Shown here: one piece after another, positions 1-9,904 of the stretch
Numbering within the stretch: position 1 is the first letter of the stretch
Layout of the letters: every line of letters begins with the position of its first letter
Assembly: GCA_001787405.1 (NCBI GenBank)
Contig: MFWV01000011.1
Location: 1 to 48,856, forward strand
DNA: 48,856 nt
Direction: 5' to 3'
DNA from: Candidatus Pacebacteria bacterium RIFOXYA1_FULL_38_18
GTDB taxonomy: Bacteria > Patescibacteriota > Microgenomatia > UBA1400 > PJMF01
Made by a program: the position numbers and the translations under genes
The notes under the pieces: model-generated
The model's database searches: none
The model's input: the letters and a program-made list of their open reading frames with translations, nothing else
What the model was told of the DNA's origin: nothing

Positions 1-3000
1 ACGTCCCTCAGAGCTTCCAGTGCTTCGGGACTGTCTATCTATGATGATGGAACTAATCTAGCCATCTTTGTTGCAGATTCTGGAAGTGTCGGAATTGGCA
101 CTGCTTCTCCCGAAGAGCTTCTCACTGTAGGGGGTAATCTGCAATTGGGTACTACTGACGCTACTCGTTACATCTACTTTGATAACGGTACTGCTAATAA
201 TTCTGGCTTTAGGTATAACTCTACTAGTGACGTGATGGAGTACTCTGATGATGGAGTGACTTGGGTTTCTTTTACCAGTCTTGGGAGCACTAGCTTTTTC
301 ACCAACACAAATTCCGCAGTAACCTCAGGTTCCTATTTGGAAGTCTCTCACAATCAAAATACCGTCAACCTCCTTACCACTGCCTGGATCCACAATGGCA
401 CCAACTGGGTAGAGATCGATGACATGGGAAGAATTTCTCATAATATTTATGATCCCAATCTCGTTGCTTGGTATAAAACTGAGGAGGCTAGCGGTGATCT
501 GGACAACGCCGAAGGTACTTCTTCCAGAGATTTGATTGATAAAGGCGCACCCACTTACGCCCAAGCTGGAAAAATCAATGACGCCATTTCTCTAGATGGC
601 ACTGATGATTTCTTCTGTACTGGTTCTGGAACTACTTGCGCTGACAACGACGATTTTGATTTTGGGACTGCCTCTTTTACTATTGGCGGTTGGTTTAAAC
701 ACGACACCATCGTCACCGATCCAGATTATATGATGGTCAAATATTCTTCTGATGTTTCAGGTGGTTATAAACTCTACATGAACCCTGCCGGAAACTTTGT
801 TTTTGGCATTGATGATGATGCAACATCTTTTCCTGCTGACTCTGCCACCAGCGCTTCTGACGCTTATGATGATAATGGGTGGCACCATGTAGTAGCAGTT
901 AAAAAAGGAACTGAGTACATTCAATTATTTGTTGATGGAAAAGAAGTAGCCGGAGATTATTCTCTTACTGCTACTGGAGCACTTGCCAATGCAGAACCAT
1001 TTTATCTGGGCGTAGATGCAGATGCTTCCAGTAACCCCTGGGCTGGGCTGTTTGATGAGCCCTTTGTTTATTCTCGCGCCCTCTCTCCTGGTGAAGTAGA
1101 AGAACTTTATCAGGCAAACACTTCTTTCAAAATAGAAATCGTGGACAGTAACATTGCCCGGCTTTACAACAATTCTGGTGATACAGCCAATCTTAAATTA
1201 AATGTCGTCACTGACGTAAATACCGAAGGACCATTAAATTACTGGAACCTGAGTGGTAGCGATATAAATTATGTTGCCGGCAACGTGGGCATTGGTACTG
1301 CCAGCCCTAATGATCTGCTGGAATTACTCTCCACTACAGATGTTCAATTAAGATTGGCTTATGATACTTCTAATTACCATACTTTACAGGTAGCTAGTGA
1401 TGGTGGTTTAAGTTGGCTTGCTCTTGGAACAGATGCTGATTTAAATTTTAACTTTTCCGGAGCTACTGATGGAGACTTTTCAATAAATACTGATGATTTC
1501 TTTGTAGATACTAGTACTGGCTATGTGGGCATTGGCAACACTTCTCCAGGAACCCAGCTCGACGTGAGTGGTGCCATCCGCTCCAACGATCAGCTTATTT
1601 CTACGGTGGCCATCGGCACCTCACCTCTGGCCGTAACTTCCACCACTAAAGTAACCAATCTTAACGCTGATCGCCTTGATGATCTGAGTAGCGCTGACTT
1701 CCTCCGCTCCAACGATACCGACAACTACACCAGCGGTACACTCACCTTTAACGCTGGTACCAGTGTCGACATTAATAGCACCACTCTTACTATTGCTGAT
1801 ACCGATATTGCTCTCGATGGTGCTAGCACTAACTTGGACGCCACTGGAGACTTTTCAATAAATACTGATGATTTCTTTGTTGACAAAACAACCGGATATG
1901 TGGGCATCAACACAACAACTAACGCATTATATCTTTTAGACGTTAATGGAGTCGCTCGAATCGGCAACACTGTTCACGAATCCAACAGAATTGAGATAAA
2001 TGATACCGGCTCTGGCAACCGCTATGCTTACATAGATTTCCATTCAGATGATACTAACACCGACTATGGGTTCCGTATTATCAGAAATAATAGTGTAAAT
2101 GCTACTACAAGCCTACTTAATGCCGGCACAGGCAATATACTTGTAAGAGCCGACACCACCGGAGGTGTTTCATTAACCTCTGGTGCTACTTCCTGGGTTT
2201 CTGCTTCAGATATCCGCCTCAAAGAAAATATTCAACCTCTTGATAACGTTTTAGAAAAAATCAGACAAATTCAACCTATTAAATACAACTTTATCGATAA
2301 TGAGAATAATCTCACCGAAATTGGCGTCATTGCCCAAGAAATCCAACCTCACTTCCCCGAGGTTGTCTTTACTGATGATAACGGCTATCTAAGCGTGGCT
2401 TATGACCGTTTGGGGGCTATCTCGTTTAGAGCTATTCAAGAACAACAACTTCAAATCGAAGATCTTCAGCAAATCTACTTAGATGATACTGGGAGCGTTG
2501 TCTTGACTAAAGATGGCGACACTTACACTGCCTATGACACTGCCACTAGTAAATCTTTGACTGGGGTGGCCGGCTTCTTGGATGCGGTGATTGCTAACTT
2601 GCGTGTGGGGTCACTGAAAACTCAGGAATTAATTGCTGATAGTATCACCATTGCTGGACAATCTTTGCGAGATTATATTCAAAACATCGTCGATCAAACT
2701 ATTGCTAGTTTGCCAGAAAATTCTTTGGGTGGTAATAGCGAATTACTCTCTCCTCTTCCAGGTGATGACTTGACTATCAAACTAGATGAAACAATTGAGG
2801 GAGACGCCAGTACTTTGCAAATTACCAATCAAGAGGATGAGACTGTCTTGACTATTGACAATCAGGGCAATCTTTCCACCCTGGGTAAAATCTCGGCAGA
2901 AAGTATTGAAGCAACTGGTAGTTCTAGGCTAAATGATTTGTTGATAGCTGGTGAAGCTACTGTTTCCGGCACCCTGACTGCTAATGAAATTAATGCTGAA

Positions 3001-4089
3001 CAATTCAATGCCACTTCTTCTCGCTTGGCTTATCTGGAGGGACAAATTGCTCAATTTGAAGAAGTCAAGGCTCGTACTCTTCAAGTTACAGAGGCTACTG
3101 TATCTGGCACTCTCTATGCTGAAAGTATCAATAATTTTGATCAATTGGTGGCCAGTGCTTTTGAAGAACCATCACTACTCAACACTATTTTGGGAAATAT
3201 TGACGAAACAGAACCTTTTAATGGTTTTGATCTGGATACCGCCAGTGCCGAAGCTCTCAATCTCACTTTGGCAGATTTGAATCTGGATGTTAAAGACATA
3301 GCCATCAATGCCTCAGCGCTATTTATCAATGATTACTTCAAAGTGAATGGTTCAGGCTACATTGCTGGTTCTTTGGGTATCGGTCAAAACTTGGTAGTCG
3401 GTGATGGCATTCAGATAGGCAATGGCGCCATTGCCTATCGACCCAGCGTAATTGATGAAAATACTGTTTTTTACATTCAGCCAGAAAGAACGGGCACCCT
3501 GTCACTGTTTGGTAACCTCATGACTCTCACGGCAGACGGCAGAGTTACCATCAATGGTGATTTAAGAGTAGCCGGTGACGTAGATATTGCCGGAGAAACT
3601 AAGGTGGGAACTTCTTTACTGACCAATTTACTCAAGCCATTGGATCCAGATCAACCTTTCCAAATTCAACTGGCCAACGATGCTACTGAGTCTGGCCAGG
3701 TCAATAATTCTAGATTTGAAATAGTCGATGAGCTGGGAACACCGGTAGCTACTATCTCTGCCACTGGTCAGGCCAACTTCTCTGATGGAGTGGGTGTGGA
3801 TACCGGCAACATTGAAACTACCAGTCCAGGAGTTTTCGTCACTACCAAAACCGCCGGCAAAGCTTACCTTCCAGCTGGATTAACTCAAGTAGTTATTCGC
3901 TCAGAAAAGATTACTGATAAAACACTAATCTATGTTACTCCACTGGGAAGTACCAATAATCAAACACTTTACATCAAACAACAAACCGCAGAGGATCCCC
4001 TCACTCTTACTAAAGAAGGCAATTTTGTAATCAGTCTGGACTTTCCATTGACACAAACCGTAGAGTTTAACTGGTGGATGGTGCAGTAA
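1..4089 (+). CDS. Giant surface/adhesin-like protein (5' truncated by window edge): repeated GNVGIGTASP-type motifs, LamG/concanavalin-like domain, internal S74 intramolecular-chaperone-like domain, long C-terminal repeat region
   Basis: Frame 1 is open from base 1 (TSLRASSASGLSIYDDGTNLAIFVADSGSVGIGTASPEELL...), so the TTG at 145 is not a real start. LamG-like ISLDGTDDFF...GWHHVVAVKKG...LFDEPFVYSRALSPGEVEELYQ. S74-like SDIRLKENIQPLDNVLEKIRQIQPIKYNF...IGVIAQEIQPHFPEVV. Confidence 0.88.
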   Translation, partial: TSLRASSASGLSIYDDGTNLAIFVADSGSVGIGTASPEELLTVGGNLQLGTTDATRYIYFDNGTANNSGFRYNSTSDVMEYSDDGVTWVSFTSLGSTSFFTNTNSAVTSGSYLEVSHNQNTVNLLTTAWIHNGTNWVEIDDMGRISHNIYDPNLVAWYKTEEASGDLDNAEGTSSRDLIDKGAPTYAQAGKINDAISLDGTDDFFCTGSGTTCADNDDFDFGTASFTIGGWFKHDTIVTDPDYMMVKYSSDVSGGYKLYMNPAGNFVFGIDDDATSFPADSATSASDAYDDNGWHHVVAVKKGTEYIQLFVDGKEVAGDYSLTATGALANAEPFYLGVDADASSNPWAGLFDEPFVYSRALSPGEVEELYQANTSFKIEIVDSNIARLYNNSGDTANLKLNVVTDVNTEGPLNYWNLSGSDINYVAGNVGIGTASPNDLLELLSTTDVQLRLAYDTSNYHTLQVASDGGLSWLALGTDADLNFNFSGATDGDFSINTDDFFVDTSTGYVGIGNTSPGTQLDVSGAIRSNDQLISTVAIGTSPLAVTSTTKVTNLNADRLDDLSSADFLRSNDTDNYTSGTLTFNAGTSVDINSTTLTIADTDIALDGASTNLDATGDFSINTDDFFVDKTTGYVGINTTTNALYLLDVNGVARIGNTVHESNRIEINDTGSGNRYAYIDFHSDDTNTDYGFRIIRNNSVNATTSLLNAGTGNILVRADTTGGVSLTSGATSWVSASDIRLKENIQPLDNVLEKIRQIQPIKYNFIDNENNLTEIGVIAQEIQPHFPEVVFTDDNGYLSVAYDRLGAISFRAIQEQQLQIEDLQQIYLDDTGSVVLTKDGDTYTAYDTATSKSLTGVAGFLDAVIANLRVGSLKTQELIADSITIAGQSLRDYIQNIVDQTIASLPENSLGGNSELLSPLPGDDLTIKLDETIEGDASTLQITNQEDETVLTIDNQGNLSTLGKISAESIEATGSSRLNDLLIAGEATVSGTLTANEINAEQFNATSSRLAYLEGQIAQFEEVKARTLQVTEATVSGTLYAESINNFDQLVASAFEEPSLLNTILGNIDETEPFNGFDLDTASAEALNLTLADLNLDVKDIAINASALFINDYFKVNGSGYIAGSLGIGQNLVVGDGIQIGNGAIAYRPSVIDENTVFYIQPERTGTLSLFGNLMTLTADGRVTINGDLRVAGDVDIAGETKVGTSLLTNLLKPLDPDQPFQIQLANDATESGQVNNSRFEIVDELGTPVATISATGQANFSDGVGVDTGNIETTSPGVFVTTKTAGKAYLPAGLTQVVIRSEKITDKTLIYVTPLGSTNNQTLYIKQQTAEDPLTLTKEGNFVISLDFPLTQTVEFNWWMVQ

Positions 4090-4206
4090 AGTTGCCAAAA
4101 ATAATAACGTAATACTATCAGCTTTGACTTGCCAAAAGGATTGCTGATGCTTTAGGAAAAATATCAAAAAAATCGAGATTTAAAAAACTAAAAAATAACT
4201 AATTTA

Positions 4207-4728
4207 CTAATCACAAATATAATATGCTCCACTAATCGGTGCACTGACGCTACAGCGACTGACGCTTTCTGCAATATCTCCATCAGAAGTATTTTCCAAA
4301 ATTACATACAAAATATAACCATCACCGTCATCAACTCTAGTGTAGTTAAAATTCTCCGGTAATTCTTTCATGTAAGTTACTCCATTAACTCCACTGGTGG
4401 CAAAATTGGTGCTACACGCTGAAGTTTCTGGAGAGTCAGCTGGACCACAACCCGCAAGTGCCCCAGTGCTAGAATTTCGCGGATAATATTGATAGTCGTT
4501 ATAAAACAAGCGCAGAGCATTTTTCATTTGGGATAGGCTGGCTTTGGCATGAGTATCTCTAGCCCTTTCCCGAATTCCCAATAAGTTGGGCAATAATATC
4601 GCCACCAAGATACCAATGATTGAAATCACTACCAAAACCTCTACCAAAGTAAATCCCAAATTAAATACCTTTCGTTGGTTACTTTTTTGGCTCTGATCTG
4701 AGCGATAATTTGGTTGATTCATAATCAA
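4207..4728 (-). CDS. Prepilin / type II-IV pseudopilin (PulG-like); likely start ATG at 4722
   Basis: GFTLVEVLVVISIIGILVAILLPNL class III prepilin signal, then RARDTHAKASLSQMKNALRLFYNDYQYYP. Confidence 0.9.
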   Translation of the reverse strand: MIMNQPNYRSDQSQKSNQRKVFNLGFTLVEVLVVISIIGILVAILLPNLLGIRERARDTHAKASLSQMKNALRLFYNDYQYYPRNSSTGALAGCGPADSPETSACSTNFATSGVNGVTYMKELPENFNYTRVDDGDGYILYVILENTSDGDIAESVSRCSVSAPISGAYYICD

Positions 4729-4765
4729 TGCCTCGTTTAGATAATACTTAAAAAACTTTCTGTTT

Positions 4766-5287
4766 TTATTCTGTTACTAAAGCATGTCCGCTGGTTGGAC
4801 CAATGTTGGTGCTGGCGATACCATAATTACAAGCACTTATTACGCAATCGGTTCCAACATAAACCATTACATTATCAGCTTCATCTTTGGTGAGGTCTGA
4901 ATCATTTTCGTTTTCCAAATAGGCATAAAGCTGAAAATACGAACCATCTGTTGATTCATAGAAATAGGAAAAGTCATTGGGATCTGTGGGCAAAACATTC
5001 ATGTACAAAGCTCCACCAGCAACGTCTGGATCTACAAAGGGACCTCCCCAAGCTTGGCCAATGATTCCAGTATTACCTGTAGAAATAGGATATTCACCCT
5101 TGTCGTTGTAATAAACTTCCAAAGCCTTGGCAATATTTTGCAAATCAGCTTTGCGACGAGAATCACGAGATTTAATTTGAGATGAAGCAAAACTACCCAA
5201 ACCAATGGTAGTCAAGATCGCTAAAATCACGATCACAATCAATAATTCAATCATGGTAAAACCTGGTAAAAATTGATTTTTTTTCAT
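4766..5287 (-). CDS. Prepilin / pseudopilin; internal ATG 5287 (MKKNQFLPGFTMIELL) preferred over the ORF-track start 5311
   Basis: GFTMIELLIVIVILAILTTIGLGSF prepilin motif, RDSRRKADLQNIAKALEVYYNDKGEYP. Confidence 0.88.
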   Translation of the reverse strand: MKKNQFLPGFTMIELLIVIVILAILTTIGLGSFASSQIKSRDSRRKADLQNIAKALEVYYNDKGEYPISTGNTGIIGQAWGGPFVDPDVAGGALYMNVLPTDPNDFSYFYESTDGSYFQLYAYLENENDSDLTKDEADNVMVYVGTDCVISACNYGIASTNIGPTSGHALVTE

Positions 5288-5418
5288 TTTTTCTCTTTGC
5301 TCAAAACTCAAACTTTTTTATAAATCTTTCAATCTTCTTGGTTCAAATTTTTTTACTTAGCAAGATTCGAATTTTTATCTAGTACATTTTAAGTTTTTGC
5401 CCAACAAATCTCAAGTTT

Positions 5419-6237
5419 TTATCTAGTACACCTCAAGCTCAAGGGCACCTCTTCTTCTGTGCAAGAATTTGAACAACCGCTAACTGCAAAACACTCTACA
5501 TAGGTTCCGTAGGCAGTAGGACAGCCAGCAGTTTGATAGTAATCATCAGAATAACAGCTACAAGTTCCATTAGGAGAAATTACCCATTGGCCGGAACAGA
5601 CATCTGGAGTTGGAGTCGGGGTGGGAATGGGAGTTGGTGCCAACTCACCTTCTTGAACCCAATTATTGCCCGTCAAGGTTCCTCCCATGGCAATACCCAG
5701 ATTGTAAGCCGGATCATCCCAGTAACAACCATCAATAGCATTACAACCAGCATTTTCGATGCTCGCATCATTGATGTTTTCCAAAGCCACTAGCACTCGA
5801 TAGCCATGGCATTGATTTCCTCCCAATGAAAAATAAATATATGGTTCATTGGTTTCAGGATCGCAGGGAATTTCTCTCAAATAAGGAGAGAGCTCACCTC
5901 CGCCACAATTTTCCAGAATAGCTAGCTCGGGATAACAATTGTTGTCATTGTAATAATCCTCAAAAGCTACTTGAATTTTGAATAAGTCATCTTTTCGGTG
6001 AGTATCTCTGGCTTTGCTCATTTGTCTGGAAAAACCAAACATCACCATCATGGCCAGAACTGCAATAATCGCTACTACTACCAGAATCTCGATTACGGTC
6101 ATGCCCTGATGATTGATTGGGGAGAATTGGTGCGAAGAGTTTTGTTGGGTAAATTTGAAACTAAATCGACTAAGCTTGCTATGCAACCAATTTGATCTAG
6201 AAAGTAAACTTATTTTCGGGTATTGTTTTGCTTTCAT
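5419..6237 (-). CDS. Prepilin-like protein with Cys-rich C-terminus and PTPIPTPTPTP linker
   Basis: GMTVIEILVVVAIIAVLAMMVMFGFSRQMSKARDTHRKDDLFKIQVAFEDYYNDNNCYPE; P/T linker; several Cys at the C-terminus. Confidence 0.87.
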   Translation of the reverse strand: MKAKQYPKISLLSRSNWLHSKLSRFSFKFTQQNSSHQFSPINHQGMTVIEILVVVAIIAVLAMMVMFGFSRQMSKARDTHRKDDLFKIQVAFEDYYNDNNCYPELAILENCGGGELSPYLREIPCDPETNEPYIYFSLGGNQCHGYRVLVALENINDASIENAGCNAIDGCYWDDPAYNLGIAMGGTLTGNNWVQEGELAPTPIPTPTPTPDVCSGQWVISPNGTCSCYSDDYYQTAGCPTAYGTYVECFAVSGCSNSCTEEEVPLSLRCTR

Positions 6238-6330
6238 TTTGTGATCTTTGAGTTTTTTTTATCTTTCCTCTTTACTATTCTTTCACTTCACTTTAAACTC
6301 TTAGTACATGGTTGAATAATGACGAAACAC

Positions 6331-6384
6331 ATAGTTATTCAACTATAAATATAAGAATTTATAGTTATTCAACTATAAATATAA
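6331..6384. repeat. Two exact 24-nt direct repeats (ATAGTTATTCAACTATAAATATAA) at 30-bp period, each containing the dyad ATAGTT-ATTC-AACTAT
   Basis: Copies at 6331-6354 and 6361-6384, read directly. Confidence 0.93.
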
Positions 6385-6415
6385 ACTATTATTAAGTAAC
6401 TATTAACTGCCAACT

Positions 6416-8467
6416 ATGAAAAATAATTCTGTCCTAGTTATCATTACCAAGTTTGTTCAATTTATTCTATTTGCTTTATTATTTTTAACTCCTCTGTTGG
6501 TTATTCCTTATACTCGCAACTTGATTGTTGATGCCAAGTTATTTCTACTGTTTTTTGTTGCTATTATCGTCATGATTAGTTTTGCAACCAAAACTTTAGT
6601 AAAAAAACGTTGGGAAATTGCTATTTCTCCGCTCACCAAACCCTTGTTATTTTTTGGCTTGGCAGTTTTGTTTTCTACCCTGTTGACCAATCGCTATCCA
6701 GTAGAAGGCTTGTTGGGCATGGGTGGAGCTTATCTGGGATTCGTTTTAATCGGGATTTTTGGTAGTTCCTTGATTAAAGGTGACCATACAAAAACCATCA
6801 TCAGATTGCTGGGCATTAGTGGCGCTCTGCTGAGTGTGTCTATGTTTTTACAACACTGGGGTTGGGGAGCAAATAAACTATTTAATGCCATTTCTGCTTT
6901 TAATTTGCCAAATAATTTACTGTTTAATCTTAGTGGCTCTTCTCTGGTAGCTATGCAGGTAACTGCTTTGGCTTTGGTGGGAATAGTAAGCTTAATAAAA
7001 TTACAAAAAAAGGCAACCATCATTGAATGGGTATTGGGAACTCTTAACTTGGCTGGTTTTGGACTTGGGCTTTGGTCAATTTTGCCTGGAAAAATAGCTG
7101 TCATTACCCTGCTTCCTTTCCGAGCTAGTTGGACTGTCATGTTGAGAAGCTTGGAGAGCTGGCAGACTGCTCTTATCGGTTACGGCCCAACAGCCTATTC
7201 CAATGCCTTCACCATGCTCAAGCCTTTGTGGATTAATGGTAAAAATTACTGGCAAGTAAATTTCGGCTCAGCCACTAACACTCCTCTTACCTTAATAGTA
7301 ACTTTGGGTGTTATTGGTTTGGCAACTTGGTTATTTCTAGCTATCCAAGTAATAAAACAGAGGAAAAATACTGACAAAGAAACCCAGCCTTTACTCTGGA
7401 TGCTGATAGGTTCTTTCATTATTCAATTATTGATACCAAATAATCTAGTGCTTTTGACTCTACAAGCTGGGTTGTTGGTTTTCTTGATTGCTGCCAATCA
7501 AAAACGCTTCTCACTATTGCGTTTTCAATCAATAAAACTGAATACCAATTCAACTGGTAGGTTTGAATTTTTGAAACGTTTATTCAAAAAAGGCGATTGG
7601 CTGGTCAAAGTAACAGCCATTTTGTTAATTATCATCGCTTCTGGATTTGCTTATGGCGTGGGACGTGCTTATGTTGCTCAACACCTATTATATAAAGCTG
7701 ATAAAGCACTCACTGAACAAAACATAGTTCAAAGCTATGACTATCAACGTCGTGCCGTAGCTACTAATCCCTATTTAGATAGTCTGCGCCGCAATTATGC
7801 ACAAACCAATTTACAAATAGCCATTGCTTTATCAAATAAGGTTGATATCACTGAGCTAGAAGCTCAACAAATAACACAACTAATTGAGCAAGCGGTTGGA
7901 GAAGGCCGCGCCGCTACGATACTAGACAAACTTGATGTCGAAAATTGGTTCGTGCTGAGTGGAATTTACAGTAATTTGATCGGCGCGGCCGATGAGGCTG
8001 ACACTTGGGCGATCAATACTTTAGTAACCGCAAGGCAAATCAATCCCACCAATCCCTTCATCTTCTTGGAGTTGGGCCGATTGACCTTGATCAATGATAA
8101 GCCACAGGAAGCTGTGCTATATTTCTCTCAAGCTGTGGAGCTTAAACCAGACTTACCAGTTGCTCATTATCAGCTAGGTGTAGCTTTCCAAGCTCTTGAT
8201 CAATTAGAAAATACCAGAATTGCTTGGCAGCAAGCTCTGCAATTATTACCAGAAACTACAGAAGATTATTTAACACTGAGCCAGCAACTGGAGGCTTTGG
8301 AAGAAATCATGCTGGAAAGAGCAGCAAATTCTGCAGAAACAATCAAAGTTGATGAAACTACTTCTACCCCCAATATCACTCAACAAAATGTTTCACAACA
8401 AGAAAGTGATCTGGTAAAACCTGGCGATGATGCTTTATTGGAGCTGGAAACTGAACCAAAAAACTAG
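6416..8467 (+). CDS. O-antigen-ligase-like polytopic membrane protein with C-terminal TPR region
   Basis: Multiple TM segments; C-terminal TPR-like NPFIFLELGRLTLINDKPQEAVLYFSQAVELKPDLPVAHYQLGVAFQALDQLENTRIAWQQALQLLP. Confidence 0.75.
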   Translation: MKNNSVLVIITKFVQFILFALLFLTPLLVIPYTRNLIVDAKLFLLFFVAIIVMISFATKTLVKKRWEIAISPLTKPLLFFGLAVLFSTLLTNRYPVEGLLGMGGAYLGFVLIGIFGSSLIKGDHTKTIIRLLGISGALLSVSMFLQHWGWGANKLFNAISAFNLPNNLLFNLSGSSLVAMQVTALALVGIVSLIKLQKKATIIEWVLGTLNLAGFGLGLWSILPGKIAVITLLPFRASWTVMLRSLESWQTALIGYGPTAYSNAFTMLKPLWINGKNYWQVNFGSATNTPLTLIVTLGVIGLATWLFLAIQVIKQRKNTDKETQPLLWMLIGSFIIQLLIPNNLVLLTLQAGLLVFLIAANQKRFSLLRFQSIKLNTNSTGRFEFLKRLFKKGDWLVKVTAILLIIIASGFAYGVGRAYVAQHLLYKADKALTEQNIVQSYDYQRRAVATNPYLDSLRRNYAQTNLQIAIALSNKVDITELEAQQITQLIEQAVGEGRAATILDKLDVENWFVLSGIYSNLIGAADEADTWAINTLVTARQINPTNPFIFLELGRLTLINDKPQEAVLYFSQAVELKPDLPVAHYQLGVAFQALDQLENTRIAWQQALQLLPETTEDYLTLSQQLEALEEIMLERAANSAETIKVDETTSTPNITQQNVSQQESDLVKPGDDALLELETEPKN

Positions 8468-8637
8468 CACATCAATAATCTTCTGCTAGCTAAATAAAGA
8501 TATTCTATAGAGATTTGTTGCGTACTTGGTTTTGGCTTTTGAGTTTGAACTTTTGGTCCCCGCTCTTGATTTTTAGCCGTAACTTATTTCAAGCCAACTT
8601 TTTCTCAAATCAATTTTCCCAATCGATTTTTCTCAAA

Positions 8638-9828
8638 TCAATTTTTTTCCAAGCCAGTTTTTTTCCAAGCCAAACTCGCCACTTGTTTGGTTAATTCTGC
8701 CAAGCCCTCTCCGGTAAAACCGCTGAAGGGTAAAATAGTTTGCTGGGCTTTTTGAAAGCGCGAAGTGATTGCTTTAATCAATTCTGCAGGATAGATATCA
8801 ATCTTATTCAACGCAATCAATGAAGGTTTTTGCAACATTTCTGTTTGGTACGCTGTTAATTCACTGCATAAATGTTGGTATTGTTGCCAAACCAAATCGG
8901 CTTTGGTTTTGGAAGTGACATTGACATCAGACACAATATTTTCCTCCAAAAACAAAATAAATAACAACACTCTAGTATTTTCAATATGTCGCAAAAAGTC
9001 ATAACCCAAGCCTTTGCCACTATGCGCTCCTTCGATCAAGCCAGGAATATCTGCCACAACCAAATCTTTACCCTCTGGCAAGGTCAATACGCCTAGATTG
9101 GGCTCGATTGTGGTAAAGGGATAATCGGCTGTTTTGGGATTGGCACGAGTGATTTTGCTCAATAGAGTAGATTTGCCTGCATTGGGATATCCCACCAAAC
9201 CAATATCTGCCAAAAGCTTTAATTCCAAAACAACTTTTTTATGCTCCCCAGTGGAGCCATATTCCACTTCCAGAGGGGTGGTATTTATTGAGCTTTTGAA
9301 AGAAACATTGCCTCGTCCCCCAAAACCACCTTGGCAAAGCACTACTTTTTGCCCTTCTTCCAAGATTTCCACTAATTTAATTTTCTCTGGTAAAAACTTC
9401 AGTTCTCCAACATCTGGTGAGGAAGGTTGCTCTGTTTCTTTTTGAGCAACATATTTTGTCATCTCTATTTCTGCTTTTGCCAGAGTATGCTCCAAACTGT
9501 ATTTGTTGCGACGCCTAATACTCACTTCATTTTCTGCCATCAGCCACACTACCGTGCCCAGTGGTACTTCCCAAATCACATCATCACCTTTGGCACCGGT
9601 TTTTTTACGAGCGCCACCCACACCGCCTGCTGGAGCAGTAATTTCCTTGACACCAGAAAAGTGTTGAAGAGTATTGCGATGCTTGCTACCCATCAAGATA
9701 ACACTACCGCCATCACCACCCTGACCACCATCAGGACCCCCTTTGGGCACATATTTTTCTCTTCGAAAAGATATTCTGCCATTGCCACCACTGCCGGCCT
9801 TGATCGTTAATGAAACTAAATCAATCAT
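8638..9828 (-). CDS. obg: Obg/CgtA GTPase
   Basis: Glycine-rich Obg fold (KAGSGGNGRISFRREKYVPKGGPDGGQGGDGGSV), GYPNAGKSTLL G1, DIPGLIEGAHSGKGLG G3, NKID G4. Confidence 0.97.
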   Translation of the reverse strand: MIDLVSLTIKAGSGGNGRISFRREKYVPKGGPDGGQGGDGGSVILMGSKHRNTLQHFSGVKEITAPAGGVGGARKKTGAKGDDVIWEVPLGTVVWLMAENEVSIRRRNKYSLEHTLAKAEIEMTKYVAQKETEQPSSPDVGELKFLPEKIKLVEILEEGQKVVLCQGGFGGRGNVSFKSSINTTPLEVEYGSTGEHKKVVLELKLLADIGLVGYPNAGKSTLLSKITRANPKTADYPFTTIEPNLGVLTLPEGKDLVVADIPGLIEGAHSGKGLGYDFLRHIENTRVLLFILFLEENIVSDVNVTSKTKADLVWQQYQHLCSELTAYQTEMLQKPSLIALNKIDIYPAELIKAITSRFQKAQQTILPFSGFTGEGLAELTKQVASLAWKKTGLEKN

Positions 9829-9904
9829 GAAGTTATTATCTCATGGAAAAATCATAAAATTAAAAACGTAAAATTTGAGGTTATTTTGGCAGATTGAAAA
9901 TCAA

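Noticed and set aside
4117-4148. ATCAGC...GCTGAT inverted repeat after the surface protein gene as a terminator
   Set aside because: Only 6 bp with a 20-nt loop and no T-tract directly after; too weak.
6331-6384. Repeated 24-nt unit considered as a CRISPR fragment
   Set aside because: Only two copies, a 6-nt gap between repeats rather than a ~30-nt spacer, AT-rich dyad, and no cas genes in the window; better read as an operator/palindromic element.
9427-9810. 127-aa plus-strand ORF (and 9134-9445) over obg
   Set aside because: Antisense to a confidently identified obg; composition is not protein-like.
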